This document shows, one piece after another, positions 1 to 6,409 of a stretch of DNA of 8,972 bases; position 1 is the first letter of the stretch, and each line of letters opens with the position of its first letter. Both the position numbers and the translations under genes were made by a program. The notes below the pieces were generated by a model, which searched no databases, had not been told where the DNA came from, and was given only the letters and a program-made list of their open reading frames with translations. The stretch covers positions 1-8,972 of the forward strand of contig VXOZ01000450.1 in the NCBI GenBank assembly GCA_009839775.1, in the 5' to 3' direction. This DNA is from Chloroflexota bacterium. GTDB lineage: Bacteria; Chloroflexota; UBA11872; VXOZ01.

Positions 1-71
1 TTCCACGTAACCTCAATGTCGACGAAGATCGCAATGACGTGGCACGACAAGAGAGCCTTACTTTCATGCGG

Positions 72-97
72 AGGTGGCATGCCTAACCCCGCCACCT
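72..97. other. GC-rich hairpin, possible terminator of an upstream gene
   Basis: AGGTGGC (72-78) pairs perfectly with GCCACCT (91-97) around a 12-base loop, and a G-T pair can extend the base. The bases that follow (TTAGTTTC from 98 on) are only moderately T-rich, so intrinsic termination is possible but not well supported. The loop-side arm also contains the 8-base palindrome GGCATGCC (76-83). Confidence 0.3.
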
Positions 98-353
98 TAG
101 TTTCGAGCGCACCTCAATGGCAACAAGCACCTGTTCCATGGCGCCAGGCCCGTTGCCACAATTGGGTATCCGCACGTATGTACGGCGCTCGCCAACTGCC
201 GCGTAACCACATTTTTCTCACAAGAACAGAGCCTGCTGTAGCAACTTGCCAAACGCGTCCTAGTTCCGCAGTTTCCACAAAGCGGCACTGGAATGCATGG
301 GATAGGCAAACCAGTGAAAAGGCAGTCCTTACTCTCTTCAAGTTCTTCCCAAT

Positions 354-372
354 TCAGTCGGGGTTCGACTGA
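354..372. repeat. 7-bp perfect inverted repeat (hairpin)
   Basis: TCAGTCG (354-360) and CGACTGA (366-372) are exact reverse complements separated by five bases. There is no T-run on either strand beyond the stem, so it does not look like an intrinsic terminator. It could be an RNA hairpin in the leader of the gene at 511, a protein binding site, or chance. The embedded GGTTCGA resembles a tRNA T-loop, but the flanking bases do not form a T-arm. Confidence 0.35.
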
Positions 373-510
373 TGGCTCCCGACATTGAACGCACGTTTGG
401 AGCGGCACGCTTTGCACAATAGAACCTTAATGTCCGAGCGGTTGCTTGATGCAGCCAGTAGCAGAAGACTATGGAAATTGACGCGATAGACACTTCCGCG
501 GAGTTCTAGC

Positions 511-2334
511 ATGTCAATGCGATCGCGGTACGCGTGGAAGACAAGCTCTCACCGGATACCCCGCCGGCTGCTCCTGAAAGTCGCTGCCGTGCCAGTTGCG
601 GGCGTGGCAGGGGGATCGGCGTTTGGCGTCTTGCGCTCCCAGGCTGCACGGTACGCGCTACCGGGGACGTTTATTGGTTCCGTGGACATTTCCGGTTTGT
701 CGATGACGGAGGCAAGTGCGCTGGTTGCGGCGCAGTGGCAAGACTACCTCCACAGCCCAGTAGTCTTCGGCTACGAAGAAGCCATGTGGACACCCACAGC
801 CACGGAGATCGGTCTTATCGTAGAAATCGAAGAAGCAATTCGCGCGGCCTTTGCTCGTGAGCGGCGGCGCATGTGGTACTGGTTCTCGGGACTGAGTGCG
901 CGCAACCAGGTTGATTTGCCGATATTCTTGAACTCTACGGTGGCCTTGGATTTCTTGAATGTTATTGCACAGCAGATCGACCGCTCGCCCGAAAACTCAA
1001 CGCTGGAGCGCCAGACCAACCGGGTGCGCGTTGTGCCCGGTGCCGATGGCAAGCAATTAGACCGCGAAGCTACATTAAGGCTGATGAAACTGCCGTCCGA
1101 TCCACCCCAGCGTCAGACGGTCAACTTGCCTGTAATGACTCTCGTGCCGTCGATCACATTGCAAATGGCCGAAGAGACAAAGTCAGTGTTCGATAAGCTT
1201 GTTGCCCAAGGTCTGCGCTTCGAGCTTGCAGGTGACGGCTGGGAAGTACCAGGGAGTACGTTGACACCCTGGTTGCAGATTCACCAAGACCCGGAAGAGC
1301 GCCGCCTGGCAATCATGGGAGACCCCAAGCTACTTCAAGAGTGGCTAGACGAGGTTGCCAAAGAGGCAACGCGGCCTCCCACAAACGCACGCTTCACCGT
1401 CCGCGATGAAGCAGTGCACCTACAGGAGCCGGCCGCGCAGGGGTATCAAACCGATTCCGATGTGCTTCTCGCAACCGCGCAGGCTGCCATCGAGCAAGGT
1501 ATTACGGCGCTTTACCTCCCGGCTCAGGTCCGAGAGCCGATGTACACAGCGCAGAACATGCACAACTGGGGGTTTGAGAACGTTATTGCGGAAGGTGTTT
1601 CCTTATTTGCCGGGTCTCCGGTTGAGCGCGCCCACAACATCGCCCATGCAGCCTCCAAGCTCCACGGCTACGTGATCCCGCCGGGAGAGACGTTCTCATT
1701 CCTAAACGTACTGGGCCCGATCACGCGCGACGACGGCTACCAATCCAGTCTGATCATCTTTGGCGATCAGACGGTGCCGGGCGTCGGCGGCGGTGTTTGT
1801 CAGGTCTCGACGACCATGTTCCGCGCGGCATTTTGGGCCGGCCTGCCGATCATGGAACGCAACCAGCACTCCTACCGGGTCGGCTACTACGAGCGTGACG
1901 GGAGTCCGCCGGGGTTCGATGCCGCGGTCTATGATCCGGGTGTCGACCTCAAATTTGTCAACGATTCGGAACACCCTATCCTCATCCAAACGCACGTTGA
2001 CGAAGAAGCCATGGAGCTCAAGTTCGTGTTTCACGGTCGCAGTCTAAACCGATGGGTGCGCATGCTACCTGCCGTCGCCAAGAACTGGGTGGAGCACGGC
2101 CCGCCCTTACCGGACAAAGAGGACCCTGATCTTCCTCTGGGTGAGCGTTTGCAGATCGAGTGGGCAGTGGACGGCGTAGATGCTGAGATTCACCGAGAGG
2201 TCGTGATCGAGGGAAAGTCCCACATCGACCGGTTTCGCAGCCGCTACCGGCCGTGGCGAGAGCGCTGGCTCGTTGGCACGAAAATCGTGCCGCCGGAGGA
2301 GCAACCGGGCCAGGTGCCGCAGCTACCCGGGTGA
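511..2334 (+). CDS. VanW family protein with Tat-like N-terminus and putative peptidoglycan-binding repeats
   Basis: This is an exported or membrane-anchored envelope protein of the VanW family (607 residues); no biochemical reaction is established for the family. The N-terminus has a twin-arginine-like motif (R18-R19-L-L-L-K23) followed by a hydrophobic alanine/valine/glycine stretch (24-41), suggesting Tat export or an N-terminal anchor. Residues about 55-345 look like the YoaR-type putative peptidoglycan-binding region that often precedes VanW. The VanW domain spans about 361-497 and includes the highly conserved segment GVGGGVCQVSTTMF near 424-437. The C-terminal part (about 540-595), with FRSRYRPW and LVGT, resembles the tail common in these proteins, possibly a G5-like fold. 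The ATG at 511 has GGAG seven bases upstream; an ATG two codons later is the only close alternative. It is followed by more than 500 bases without a gene, so it is probably transcribed separately from rex. It is named after vanW of vancomycin-resistance clusters, but no van genes are present, so resistance should not be inferred. Confidence 0.88.
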   Translation: MSMRSRYAWKTSSHRIPRRLLLKVAAVPVAGVAGGSAFGVLRSQAARYALPGTFIGSVDISGLSMTEASALVAAQWQDYLHSPVVFGYEEAMWTPTATEIGLIVEIEEAIRAAFARERRRMWYWFSGLSARNQVDLPIFLNSTVALDFLNVIAQQIDRSPENSTLERQTNRVRVVPGADGKQLDREATLRLMKLPSDPPQRQTVNLPVMTLVPSITLQMAEETKSVFDKLVAQGLRFELAGDGWEVPGSTLTPWLQIHQDPEERRLAIMGDPKLLQEWLDEVAKEATRPPTNARFTVRDEAVHLQEPAAQGYQTDSDVLLATAQAAIEQGITALYLPAQVREPMYTAQNMHNWGFENVIAEGVSLFAGSPVERAHNIAHAASKLHGYVIPPGETFSFLNVLGPITRDDGYQSSLIIFGDQTVPGVGGGVCQVSTTMFRAAFWAGLPIMERNQHSYRVGYYERDGSPPGFDAAVYDPGVDLKFVNDSEHPILIQTHVDEEAMELKFVFHGRSLNRWVRMLPAVAKNWVEHGPPLPDKEDPDLPLGERLQIEWAVDGVDAEIHREVVIEGKSHIDRFRSRYRPWRERWLVGTKIVPPEEQPGQVPQLPG

Positions 2335-2365
2335 GCGCACTGTCTCACCTCACTCGCATTGAGAC
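2330..2365 (+). terminator. Two alternative hairpins at the end of the vanW-like gene (weak terminator candidate)
   Basis: GGTGAG (2330-2335, overlapping the stop codon) can pair with CTCACC (2344-2349). Alternatively GTCTCA (2342-2347) can pair with TGAGAC (2360-2365). The two stems share bases 2344-2347, so only one can form at a time. The second is followed by TTGCCGTTCC, not a true T-run, so intrinsic termination is only a guess. Confidence 0.25.
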
Positions 2366-2862
2366 TTGCCGTTCCTAACGCGTATCTGGTACCCATCCCT
2401 ACAGTGACCGGGCACGTTCTTTTGCCTTGCCGGCATTCTATCCGCGCCGCCTTTCTCTCTTCCCTCACTTTGGACTCACTGGTCTAGCTTTGCTGAGGCT
2501 GGGCAGCGGGTGCACGTGACTCTTGCCGGGCGCGTCCCACCGTCGGTCCGATGTCTTGTTCCTTACACGCAAGATCAATGCAGCGAGCGTTGCATCAACA
2601 CTGCGCAGAGAGTCTTGTCAGGATTCTTGCTGCAGATCCCTGCGCACGTCGTTTAGGAGCGAATTGTATTCTGCGCGGAATCCAAGCGGAATCCAAACAG
2701 ACGAGGTCCGTGAGTTTCGTGCTCTCTACTCTCTTGTATTCCAAGCCGTGCTTCCTGTAAGTTCCCACCGATTTGGGAATAGAAACACGTGAGCGTATGG
2801 AGGATCAGAATCCAGAGAATTTCGCCAAGAAACAGCATTGATTAGTTGCGTACGGCGGGAGC
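2335..2862. other. Intergenic region between the vanW-like gene and rex, no gene seen
   Basis: No open frame here has a recognisable product; the longest (89 codons, 2523-2792) is rich in Ser, Arg and Cys and looks like a translated non-coding stretch. The region contains the post-vanW hairpins, an 11-bp tandem duplication at 2675-2696 with a related TATTCCAAGC at 2737-2746, and at its right edge the rex promoter. No tRNA, riboswitch or other known RNA was recognised. Confidence 0.5.
2675..2696. repeat. Perfect 11-bp tandem duplication
   Basis: GCGGAATCCAA occurs twice without a gap (2675-2685 and 2686-2696). A diverged third match, TATTCCAAGC, lies at 2737-2746. The two exact copies most likely arose by replication slippage. 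One copy per helical turn could also suit a protein binding on one face of the DNA, but nothing else supports an operator. Confidence 0.6.
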
Positions 2863-2874
2863 TTGTGATATGTT
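2846..2874 (+). promoter_or_regulatory. Predicted rex promoter (extended -10)
   Basis: A -35-like TTGCGT (2846-2851) and a -10-like TATGTT (2869-2874) are separated by 17 bases. The -10 is preceded by TGA, giving the extended -10 pattern TGnTATGTT. Neither hexamer is a perfect match, but spacing and the extended element are right, and transcription would start near 2881, about 29 bases before the rex start codon. The -10 lies inside the Rex box, as expected for repression by blocking RNA polymerase. Confidence 0.45.
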
Positions 2875-2880
2875 TCACGT
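2863..2880. promoter_or_regulatory. Rex operator (Rex box) upstream of rex
   Basis: The sequence TTGTGATATGTTTCACGT matches the widely conserved Rex consensus TTGTGA-N6-TCACAA at 10 of the 12 defined positions; only the last two bases of the right half differ. It lies 29 bases upstream of the rex start codon and covers the predicted -10 element. From the family, Rex binds such sites when the NADH/NAD+ ratio is low and leaves on binding NADH. Autoregulation of rex, and control of the nuo genes if they are cotranscribed, is the inference. Confidence 0.75.
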
Positions 2881-2890
2881 GGCAATTGCC
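2881..2890. repeat. Perfect 10-bp palindrome abutting the Rex box
   Basis: GGCAATTGCC is its own reverse complement and begins at the base right after the Rex box, at about the predicted transcription start. The junction also forms CACGTG (2876-2881). It may be a second operator half, a binding site for another dimeric regulator, or chance. Confidence 0.5.
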
Positions 2891-2909
2891 TCTGACATGA
2901 GGAGCGCCA

Positions 2910-3605
2910 ATGTCTGGGTCTCCGAGGGGAAAAGCGCCGCAGATGGCGATCAGACGCCTCTCAATGTACTATCGTACATTGGCTGCGCTGCGGGAGCAGG
3001 GAGTGGAGAGCATCTCCTCCGAGCACCTTTCTGCCTTGACCGGTTCCACTGCTGCCCAGGTCCGCCGCGACCTTGCCTATTTTGGGAGCTTCGGTCGACG
3101 CGGCGTGGGGTATGAGGTGCACTCGCTCCAGACTCATGTGCAGAAGATCTTGGGTATTGGCGAGGGCTGGCCCATGGCACTTATCGGCGTTGGCAATTTG
3201 GGCTCCGCACTCTTGGCATATGATGGTTTCCCGCGTCAAGGCTTCCGCATTGTCGAGGCTTTCGATTCCGATCCACGCCGCGTCGGCACGGTAATTCGTG
3301 ACGTGGTCGTGAAGCCGATGGACCAGATCAAGGAAACCATTCAAGCGCGCCACATTGTCATGGCGCTGTTGGCCGTGCCCGCAAAGGCGGCCCAGGGCGT
3401 TACCGAGCAACTCGTCGCTGCCGGGGTGCGCTGCTTGCTGAACTTCGCACCCGTTACCCTAAAGGTGCCTCCTCACGTCCACTTGGCCAGTGTCGATCTC
3501 TCGATCGAGGTAGAGTACCTCTCATACGTGCTGAGAGAAAGTGTGGCAGAAGGCCAGGCAGCGGAAGGCGCCTGCTCAGATGTACCGCGTGCGCTGTCTG
3601 GTTAG
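2910..3605 (+). CDS. rex: Redox-sensing transcriptional repressor Rex
   Basis: This is a cytoplasmic homodimeric DNA-binding repressor that reads the NADH/NAD+ ratio and typically controls respiratory and fermentative genes. Residues about 11-68 form the winged-helix DNA-binding domain, ending in the family hallmark VRRDLAYFGSFGRRGVGY (51-68). The Rossmann NAD(H)-binding domain follows, with the glycine motif G93-V-G-N-L-G98. The conserved NFAPV (about 187-191) and a C-terminal helix around LSYVL (about 208-212), which swaps between subunits in known Rex structures, are also present. The length of 231 residues is slightly above the usual 205-220, the extra being a short non-conserved tail. 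The start at 2910 has AGGAG at 2900-2904. A Rex box and promoter lie just upstream and the complex I genes begin 99 bases downstream on the same strand, which fits a role in tuning respiration. Confidence 0.96.
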   Translation: MSGSPRGKAPQMAIRRLSMYYRTLAALREQGVESISSEHLSALTGSTAAQVRRDLAYFGSFGRRGVGYEVHSLQTHVQKILGIGEGWPMALIGVGNLGSALLAYDGFPRQGFRIVEAFDSDPRRVGTVIRDVVVKPMDQIKETIQARHIVMALLAVPAKAAQGVTEQLVAAGVRCLLNFAPVTLKVPPHVHLASVDLSIEVEYLSYVLRESVAEGQAAEGACSDVPRALSG

Positions 3606-3629
3606 GACGTGCACCGGAACGCGGTTGTA

Positions 3630-3651
3630 AATGAAGGACAATTCGTTCATT
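3630..3651. promoter_or_regulatory. Inverted repeat and possible promoter upstream of nuoA
   Basis: The rex-nuoA gap (3606-3704) contains AATGAA (3630-3635) and TTCATT (3646-3651), exact reverse complements ten bases apart. The right arm abuts a good -10-like TATAAG (3651-3656); the best -35-like match, TTGTAA (3625-3630), is 20 bases upstream, which is long. The stretch from TTGT (3625) to ACAA (3641) looks like a Rex box with nine rather than ten central bases, so Rex binding is doubtful. This could be an operator over an internal nuo promoter; no clear terminator separates rex from nuoA. Confidence 0.35.
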
Positions 3652-3704
3652 ATAAGACCGGAGCGCGACTGATACAGGCATAGCTGAGGGCAAGAAGATA
3701 GCAG

Positions 3705-4082
3705 ATGGAGTATTACGTCGGATATATTCCGTTTCTGGTGACCTTCGTCGCGGCATCCGCATTCGGGATTGTCTCGCTGGCCCTTGCCTCCATCCTCCGG
3801 CCGAAGTTTCGGCCCGGACCCCTGCGCACAGTTCCCTACGAGTCGGGGATTGGCCCAAGTGGCGTGGTGGGCGATACCCGCGGCAAGCACGGGGTGCACT
3901 TCTACATGGTCGCGATTGTCTACGTCGTCTTTGACCTAGAGCTTGCCTTTCTCTTTCCATGGGCCGTAATCATAGGGTCTCTCGGCCTCTTTGGCCTGGT
4001 TGAAATGGCAATCTTCATTGCAATCTTGCTGGTTGGCTACATTTACGCCTGGAAGAAAGGAGCGTTCGATTGGGGGCTATAG
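3705..4082 (+). CDS. nuoA: NADH-quinone oxidoreductase (complex I) subunit A
   Basis: This is a small membrane-arm subunit of complex I, next to the quinone site and the first proton channel. At 125 residues it has normal length and three hydrophobic helices (about 7-31, 66-90 and 95-115). The loop after helix 1 carries the conserved YESG (45-48), with serine where mitochondrial ND3 has its switch cysteine, as in other bacteria. Helix 2 contains the conserved acidic pair in FDLE (D77, E79). The loop between YESG and helix 2 appears about three residues longer than in common relatives. The ribosome binding site before ATG 3705 is weak (purine-rich GAGGGCAAGAAG). It is the first gene of the nuo run, and its last 13 bases overlap nuoB, indicating translational coupling. 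Confidence 0.95.
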   Translation: MEYYVGYIPFLVTFVAASAFGIVSLALASILRPKFRPGPLRTVPYESGIGPSGVVGDTRGKHGVHFYMVAIVYVVFDLELAFLFPWAVIIGSLGLFGLVEMAIFIAILLVGYIYAWKKGAFDWGL

Positions 4083-4621
4083 AAGATACGCTAACACTGC
4101 CCGCTGCCGGGCAAAAGACGGGTGCTTCCGGCTTCGTGCTTGCCTCCGCTGACCAAATCCTGAACTGGGGGCGCGCAAACGCGTTGTGGCCCATGACGTT
4201 CGGCCTCGCGTGCTGCGCAATCGAGATGATGGCGCTCTTCGCCTCGCACTATGACATGGACCGCTTTGGCATGGCGCCGCGCGCCACACCGAGGCAGTCT
4301 GACGTCATGATCGTGGCGGGTACGGTGACCAAGAAGATGGCTCCCATAATACGCAACCTTTGGGAACAGATGGCCAGGCCGTGCTGGGTGATTGCGCACG
4401 GCAATTGCGCTACATGTGGCGGGCCGTACCGCTCCTATAGTGTGCTTCAGGGTGTAGACCTCGCCGTGCCCGTAGACATCTACGTGCCCGGTTGCCCGCC
4501 GCGACCTGAGGCGCTGCTGGAAGGTCTCATGCTCTTGCAGCAGAAGATCAAACAGGGCGAGTGGGCCGGCGCGGAAGAGGCGCTGCTCACCGCGCGCGCG
4601 GCTGCGGGCGCGAAGGAGTAA
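4070..4621 (+). CDS. nuoB: NADH-quinone oxidoreductase (complex I) subunit B
   Basis: This is the peripheral-arm subunit that binds cluster N2, the last [4Fe-4S] centre before quinone. The four expected ligands are present: the adjacent pair C48-C49 (in GLACCAIEM), C113 (in GNCATCGG) and C142 (in PGCPPRPE). Two features are unusual: A109-H110 in front of G111-N112-C113, where relatives usually have Ser-Met, and an additional cysteine, C116. The start is TTG at 4070, supported by AAAGGAG eight bases upstream and by the first plausible residues; this places it within nuoA. The length of 183 residues is normal, with a short alanine-rich tail. The stop codon overlaps the ribosome binding site of nuoC. 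Confidence 0.95.
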   Translation: MGAIEDTLTLPAAGQKTGASGFVLASADQILNWGRANALWPMTFGLACCAIEMMALFASHYDMDRFGMAPRATPRQSDVMIVAGTVTKKMAPIIRNLWEQMARPCWVIAHGNCATCGGPYRSYSVLQGVDLAVPVDIYVPGCPPRPEALLEGLMLLQQKIKQGEWAGAEEALLTARAAAGAKE

Positions 4622-4629
4622 GTGTTTCC

Positions 4630-5103
4630 GTGAGCATTCCGCCGCCAGTCGCCGCTGATCTGATCCACGAACGTGTGAAAGCCGTCTTAGGCGATAGAGT
4701 CATTGCCGCCAACTCTCTCCGCAACTACCTGACTATTGAAATCGCCGCTACGGACCTGTTGGCGGTTGCAATGGCGCTGCGCGACGACCCCGAGCTAAGG
4801 TTCAACTTTTTCGGTGATGTCACGGCAGTACATTGGCCCGGCGAATCGCAAGAACTGGAAGTCGTCTACCATCTACGCTCAATCCCCGCTAATCGACGCA
4901 TCCGCATCAAAACGCGCATAGCCGCACATGAGTCAGTAGAATCGATGGCGCAGGTCTGGCCGGGCGCCGACTGGCCGGAACGCGAAGTCTACGATCTGAT
5001 GGGCGTAAACTTCGTCAATCATCCCGACCTCCGGCGCATCCTCATGGATGAGGACTACGAGTATCACCCCTTGCGCAAGGACTTTCCGCGCGAGGGGCTT
5101 TAG
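4630..5103 (+). CDS. nuoC: NADH-quinone oxidoreductase (complex I) subunit C
   Basis: This is the 30-kDa-type subunit of the peripheral arm, which packs against NuoD and helps hold the connecting module together; it binds no cofactor. The family signature is clear: WPEREVYDLMG (from W115), then HPDLRRILM, and near the end HPLRKDFP (146-153). I place the start at GTG 4630, with AAGGAG at 4613-4618. A longer frame from GTG 4561 would overlap 61 bases of nuoB and add 23 arginine/glycine-rich residues typical of read-through of another frame. The resulting 157 residues are compact but complete. NuoC is separate here, not fused to NuoD as in Escherichia coli. A hairpin lies between it and nuoD. 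Confidence 0.93.
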   Translation: MSIPPPVAADLIHERVKAVLGDRVIAANSLRNYLTIEIAATDLLAVAMALRDDPELRFNFFGDVTAVHWPGESQELEVVYHLRSIPANRRIRIKTRIAAHESVESMAQVWPGADWPEREVYDLMGVNFVNHPDLRRILMDEDYEYHPLRKDFPREGL

Positions 5104-5113
5104 TCGAGTGAAG

Positions 5114-5132
5114 CACTACCTCAGGAGTAGTG
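5114..5132 (+). promoter_or_regulatory. Hairpin presenting a Shine-Dalgarno-like sequence before nuoD
   Basis: CACTAC (5114-5119) pairs with GTAGTG (5127-5132) around the loop CTCAGGA (5120-5126). The AGGAG that would serve as the nuoD ribosome binding site straddles the loop and the first base of the right arm, 15 bases before the ATG, which is a long spacing. A folded hairpin would shift how the ribosome sees this site. It may tune NuoD translation relative to NuoC, or be chance. Confidence 0.35.
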
Positions 5133-5142
5133 AGAGCGTCAC

Positions 5143-6348
5143 ATGGCGACTGTAGAGATTGAACGCATTGCCGGTGAAGATGATTCAGGACTGATCCTGA
5201 ACATGGGGCCGCAGCATCCCAGTACCCACGGCGTGCTGCGCGTCGTCCTGAAGATGGACGGTGAGTACATTGAGGAAGCCGTACCCATCATTGGCTACCT
5301 GCACCGCGGCACGGAAAAGATCGCCGAAAGCGAGACGTATACCCAGATCCTGGGGTACACGGACCGCATGGACTATACCGCCGCGGCTTCCAGCAACCTT
5401 GGCTGGCTGGTGGCTGTGGAGACGCTTGCCGGCATCGAGGTGCCGGAACGCGCGCAATGGCTGCGCTGCATCGTCGGCGAACTGGGGCGTCTGGCGGGAC
5501 ATCTCGTATGGATCGGCACCCATGCGCTAGACATCGGCGCCATGTCGGTATTCCTCTATGCCTTTCGCGCCCGCGAACGCGTTTTGGAGCTTTTTGAAGA
5601 ACTCTGCGGTGCGCGCATGACACACAGCGTGATGCGTCCCGGTGGCTTTCTGGAAGAGCCGCGCGAGCCCTTCTACGAGAAGCTAGAAAGTTCACTGGAC
5701 TACTTCATCAAGGAAATCAACCAGTTTGACAAGCTGCTCAGCAAGAATGACCTCTGGCTGGGCCGCACCGTGGACGTAGGCGTGATATCCGGCGACGACG
5801 CCATCGCGATGGGGCTGTCTGGCGCTTGTTTGCGTGGCTCGGGGGTGGAGTGGGACATCCGCAAGGCGGAACCATATGCCGCCTACGACAAGGTGGAGTT
5901 CGACATCCCAACCGGCACCGGCAAAGGCGATGTCTATAGCCGCTACCTGCTGCGCCTTGAGGAGATGCGCCAGAGCGTGCGCATCATGCGTCAGGTAATC
6001 GAGCACTTGCCACCGGGCCCCGTGATGACCGATGACGCACGTGTCGCCCGACCGGACACGCCGCGTCTCTATACAGACATGGAAGCGATGATCAACCATT
6101 TCTGGATGTACATCCACGGATTCCCGGTGCCGCGGGGCGAGACGTATGTCGCGATCGAAGCGCCCAAAGGCGAACTCGGCTTCTATGTGGTCAGCGACGG
6201 CAGTGGCAAACCGTACCGTATGCACGTGCGCTCGCCTTCCTTTGTCAATTTGCAGTCATTGCCGTACCTCGTGAAAGGACGGCTCTTGGCTGACGTGGTT
6301 TCGGTGATTGGTAGTATAGATATTGTGCTCGGTGAAATTGATCGCTAG
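5143..6348 (+). CDS. nuoD: NADH-quinone oxidoreductase (complex I) subunit D
   Basis: This is the 49-kDa-type subunit, related to the large subunit of [NiFe] hydrogenases, which forms the quinone pocket with NuoB. It has 401 residues, normal length. The N-terminal loop GPQHPSTHG includes H29, and YTDRMDY includes Y78; by alignment from memory with Thermus Nqo4 these correspond to His38 and Tyr87, the quinone head-group contacts. The C-terminus has the conserved SFVNLQSLP and finishes in the usual acidic DR (EIDR), so the protein is complete. The nickel-binding cysteines of hydrogenases are absent, as expected for complex I. In canonical clusters nuoE and nuoF follow; here a 61-base gap leads directly to nuoG. 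Confidence 0.97.
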   Translation: MATVEIERIAGEDDSGLILNMGPQHPSTHGVLRVVLKMDGEYIEEAVPIIGYLHRGTEKIAESETYTQILGYTDRMDYTAAASSNLGWLVAVETLAGIEVPERAQWLRCIVGELGRLAGHLVWIGTHALDIGAMSVFLYAFRARERVLELFEELCGARMTHSVMRPGGFLEEPREPFYEKLESSLDYFIKEINQFDKLLSKNDLWLGRTVDVGVISGDDAIAMGLSGACLRGSGVEWDIRKAEPYAAYDKVEFDIPTGTGKGDVYSRYLLRLEEMRQSVRIMRQVIEHLPPGPVMTDDARVARPDTPRLYTDMEAMINHFWMYIHGFPVPRGETYVAIEAPKGELGFYVVSDGSGKPYRMHVRSPSFVNLQSLPYLVKGRLLADVVSVIGSIDIVLGEIDR

Positions 6349-6409
6349 ATCCAGGATTGGGATACAAGCAAGCGAGTTTAGTTGTTGGCACGGCTGAGAA
6401 GAGGGAAGC

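Larger units (their letters stand above)
1..510. other. Non-coding stretch upstream of the vanW-like gene
   Basis: I see no convincing gene here. Open frames of 118 codons (+ strand, 16-372) and 106 codons (- strand, 97-417) overlap each other, resemble no family I know, and have codon third positions unlike the genes downstream. The stretch does hold two hairpins, at 72-97 and 354-372, and near its right end the ribosome binding site of the next gene (GGAG at 500-503). A weak promoter-like TTGATG occurs at 446-451 without a good -10 partner. It is probably the tail of an upstream transcription unit plus the promoter region of the gene at 511. Confidence 0.5.

Noticed and set aside
16..372. 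118-codon open frame on the plus strand
   Set aside because: It has no ribosome binding site, no recognisable domain, and a composition typical of random translation.
351..381. tRNA-like GGTTCGA
   Set aside because: The flanking bases do not form a T-arm and no acceptor or anticodon stem is found around it.
97..417. Cysteine-rich 106-codon open frame on the minus strand, with a GTG start and an AAGG upstream
   Set aside because: It overlaps another frame on the plus strand, shows no known zinc-ribbon spacing despite several CxxC pairs, and its third-position base use does not match the real genes.
511..2334. Vancomycin resistance gene
   Set aside because: The VanW domain alone does not indicate resistance; no vanHAX, vanRS or other cluster genes are present.
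3454..3960. 168-codon minus-strand frame across the rex-nuoA junction
   Set aside because: It runs through two well-supported genes and is arginine/proline-rich as expected for a shadow frame.
4561..4629. Longer nuoC start at GTG 4561
   Set aside because: It would add 23 Arg/Gly-rich residues within nuoB and lacks a suitable ribosome binding site, while GTG 4630 has AAGGAG upstream.
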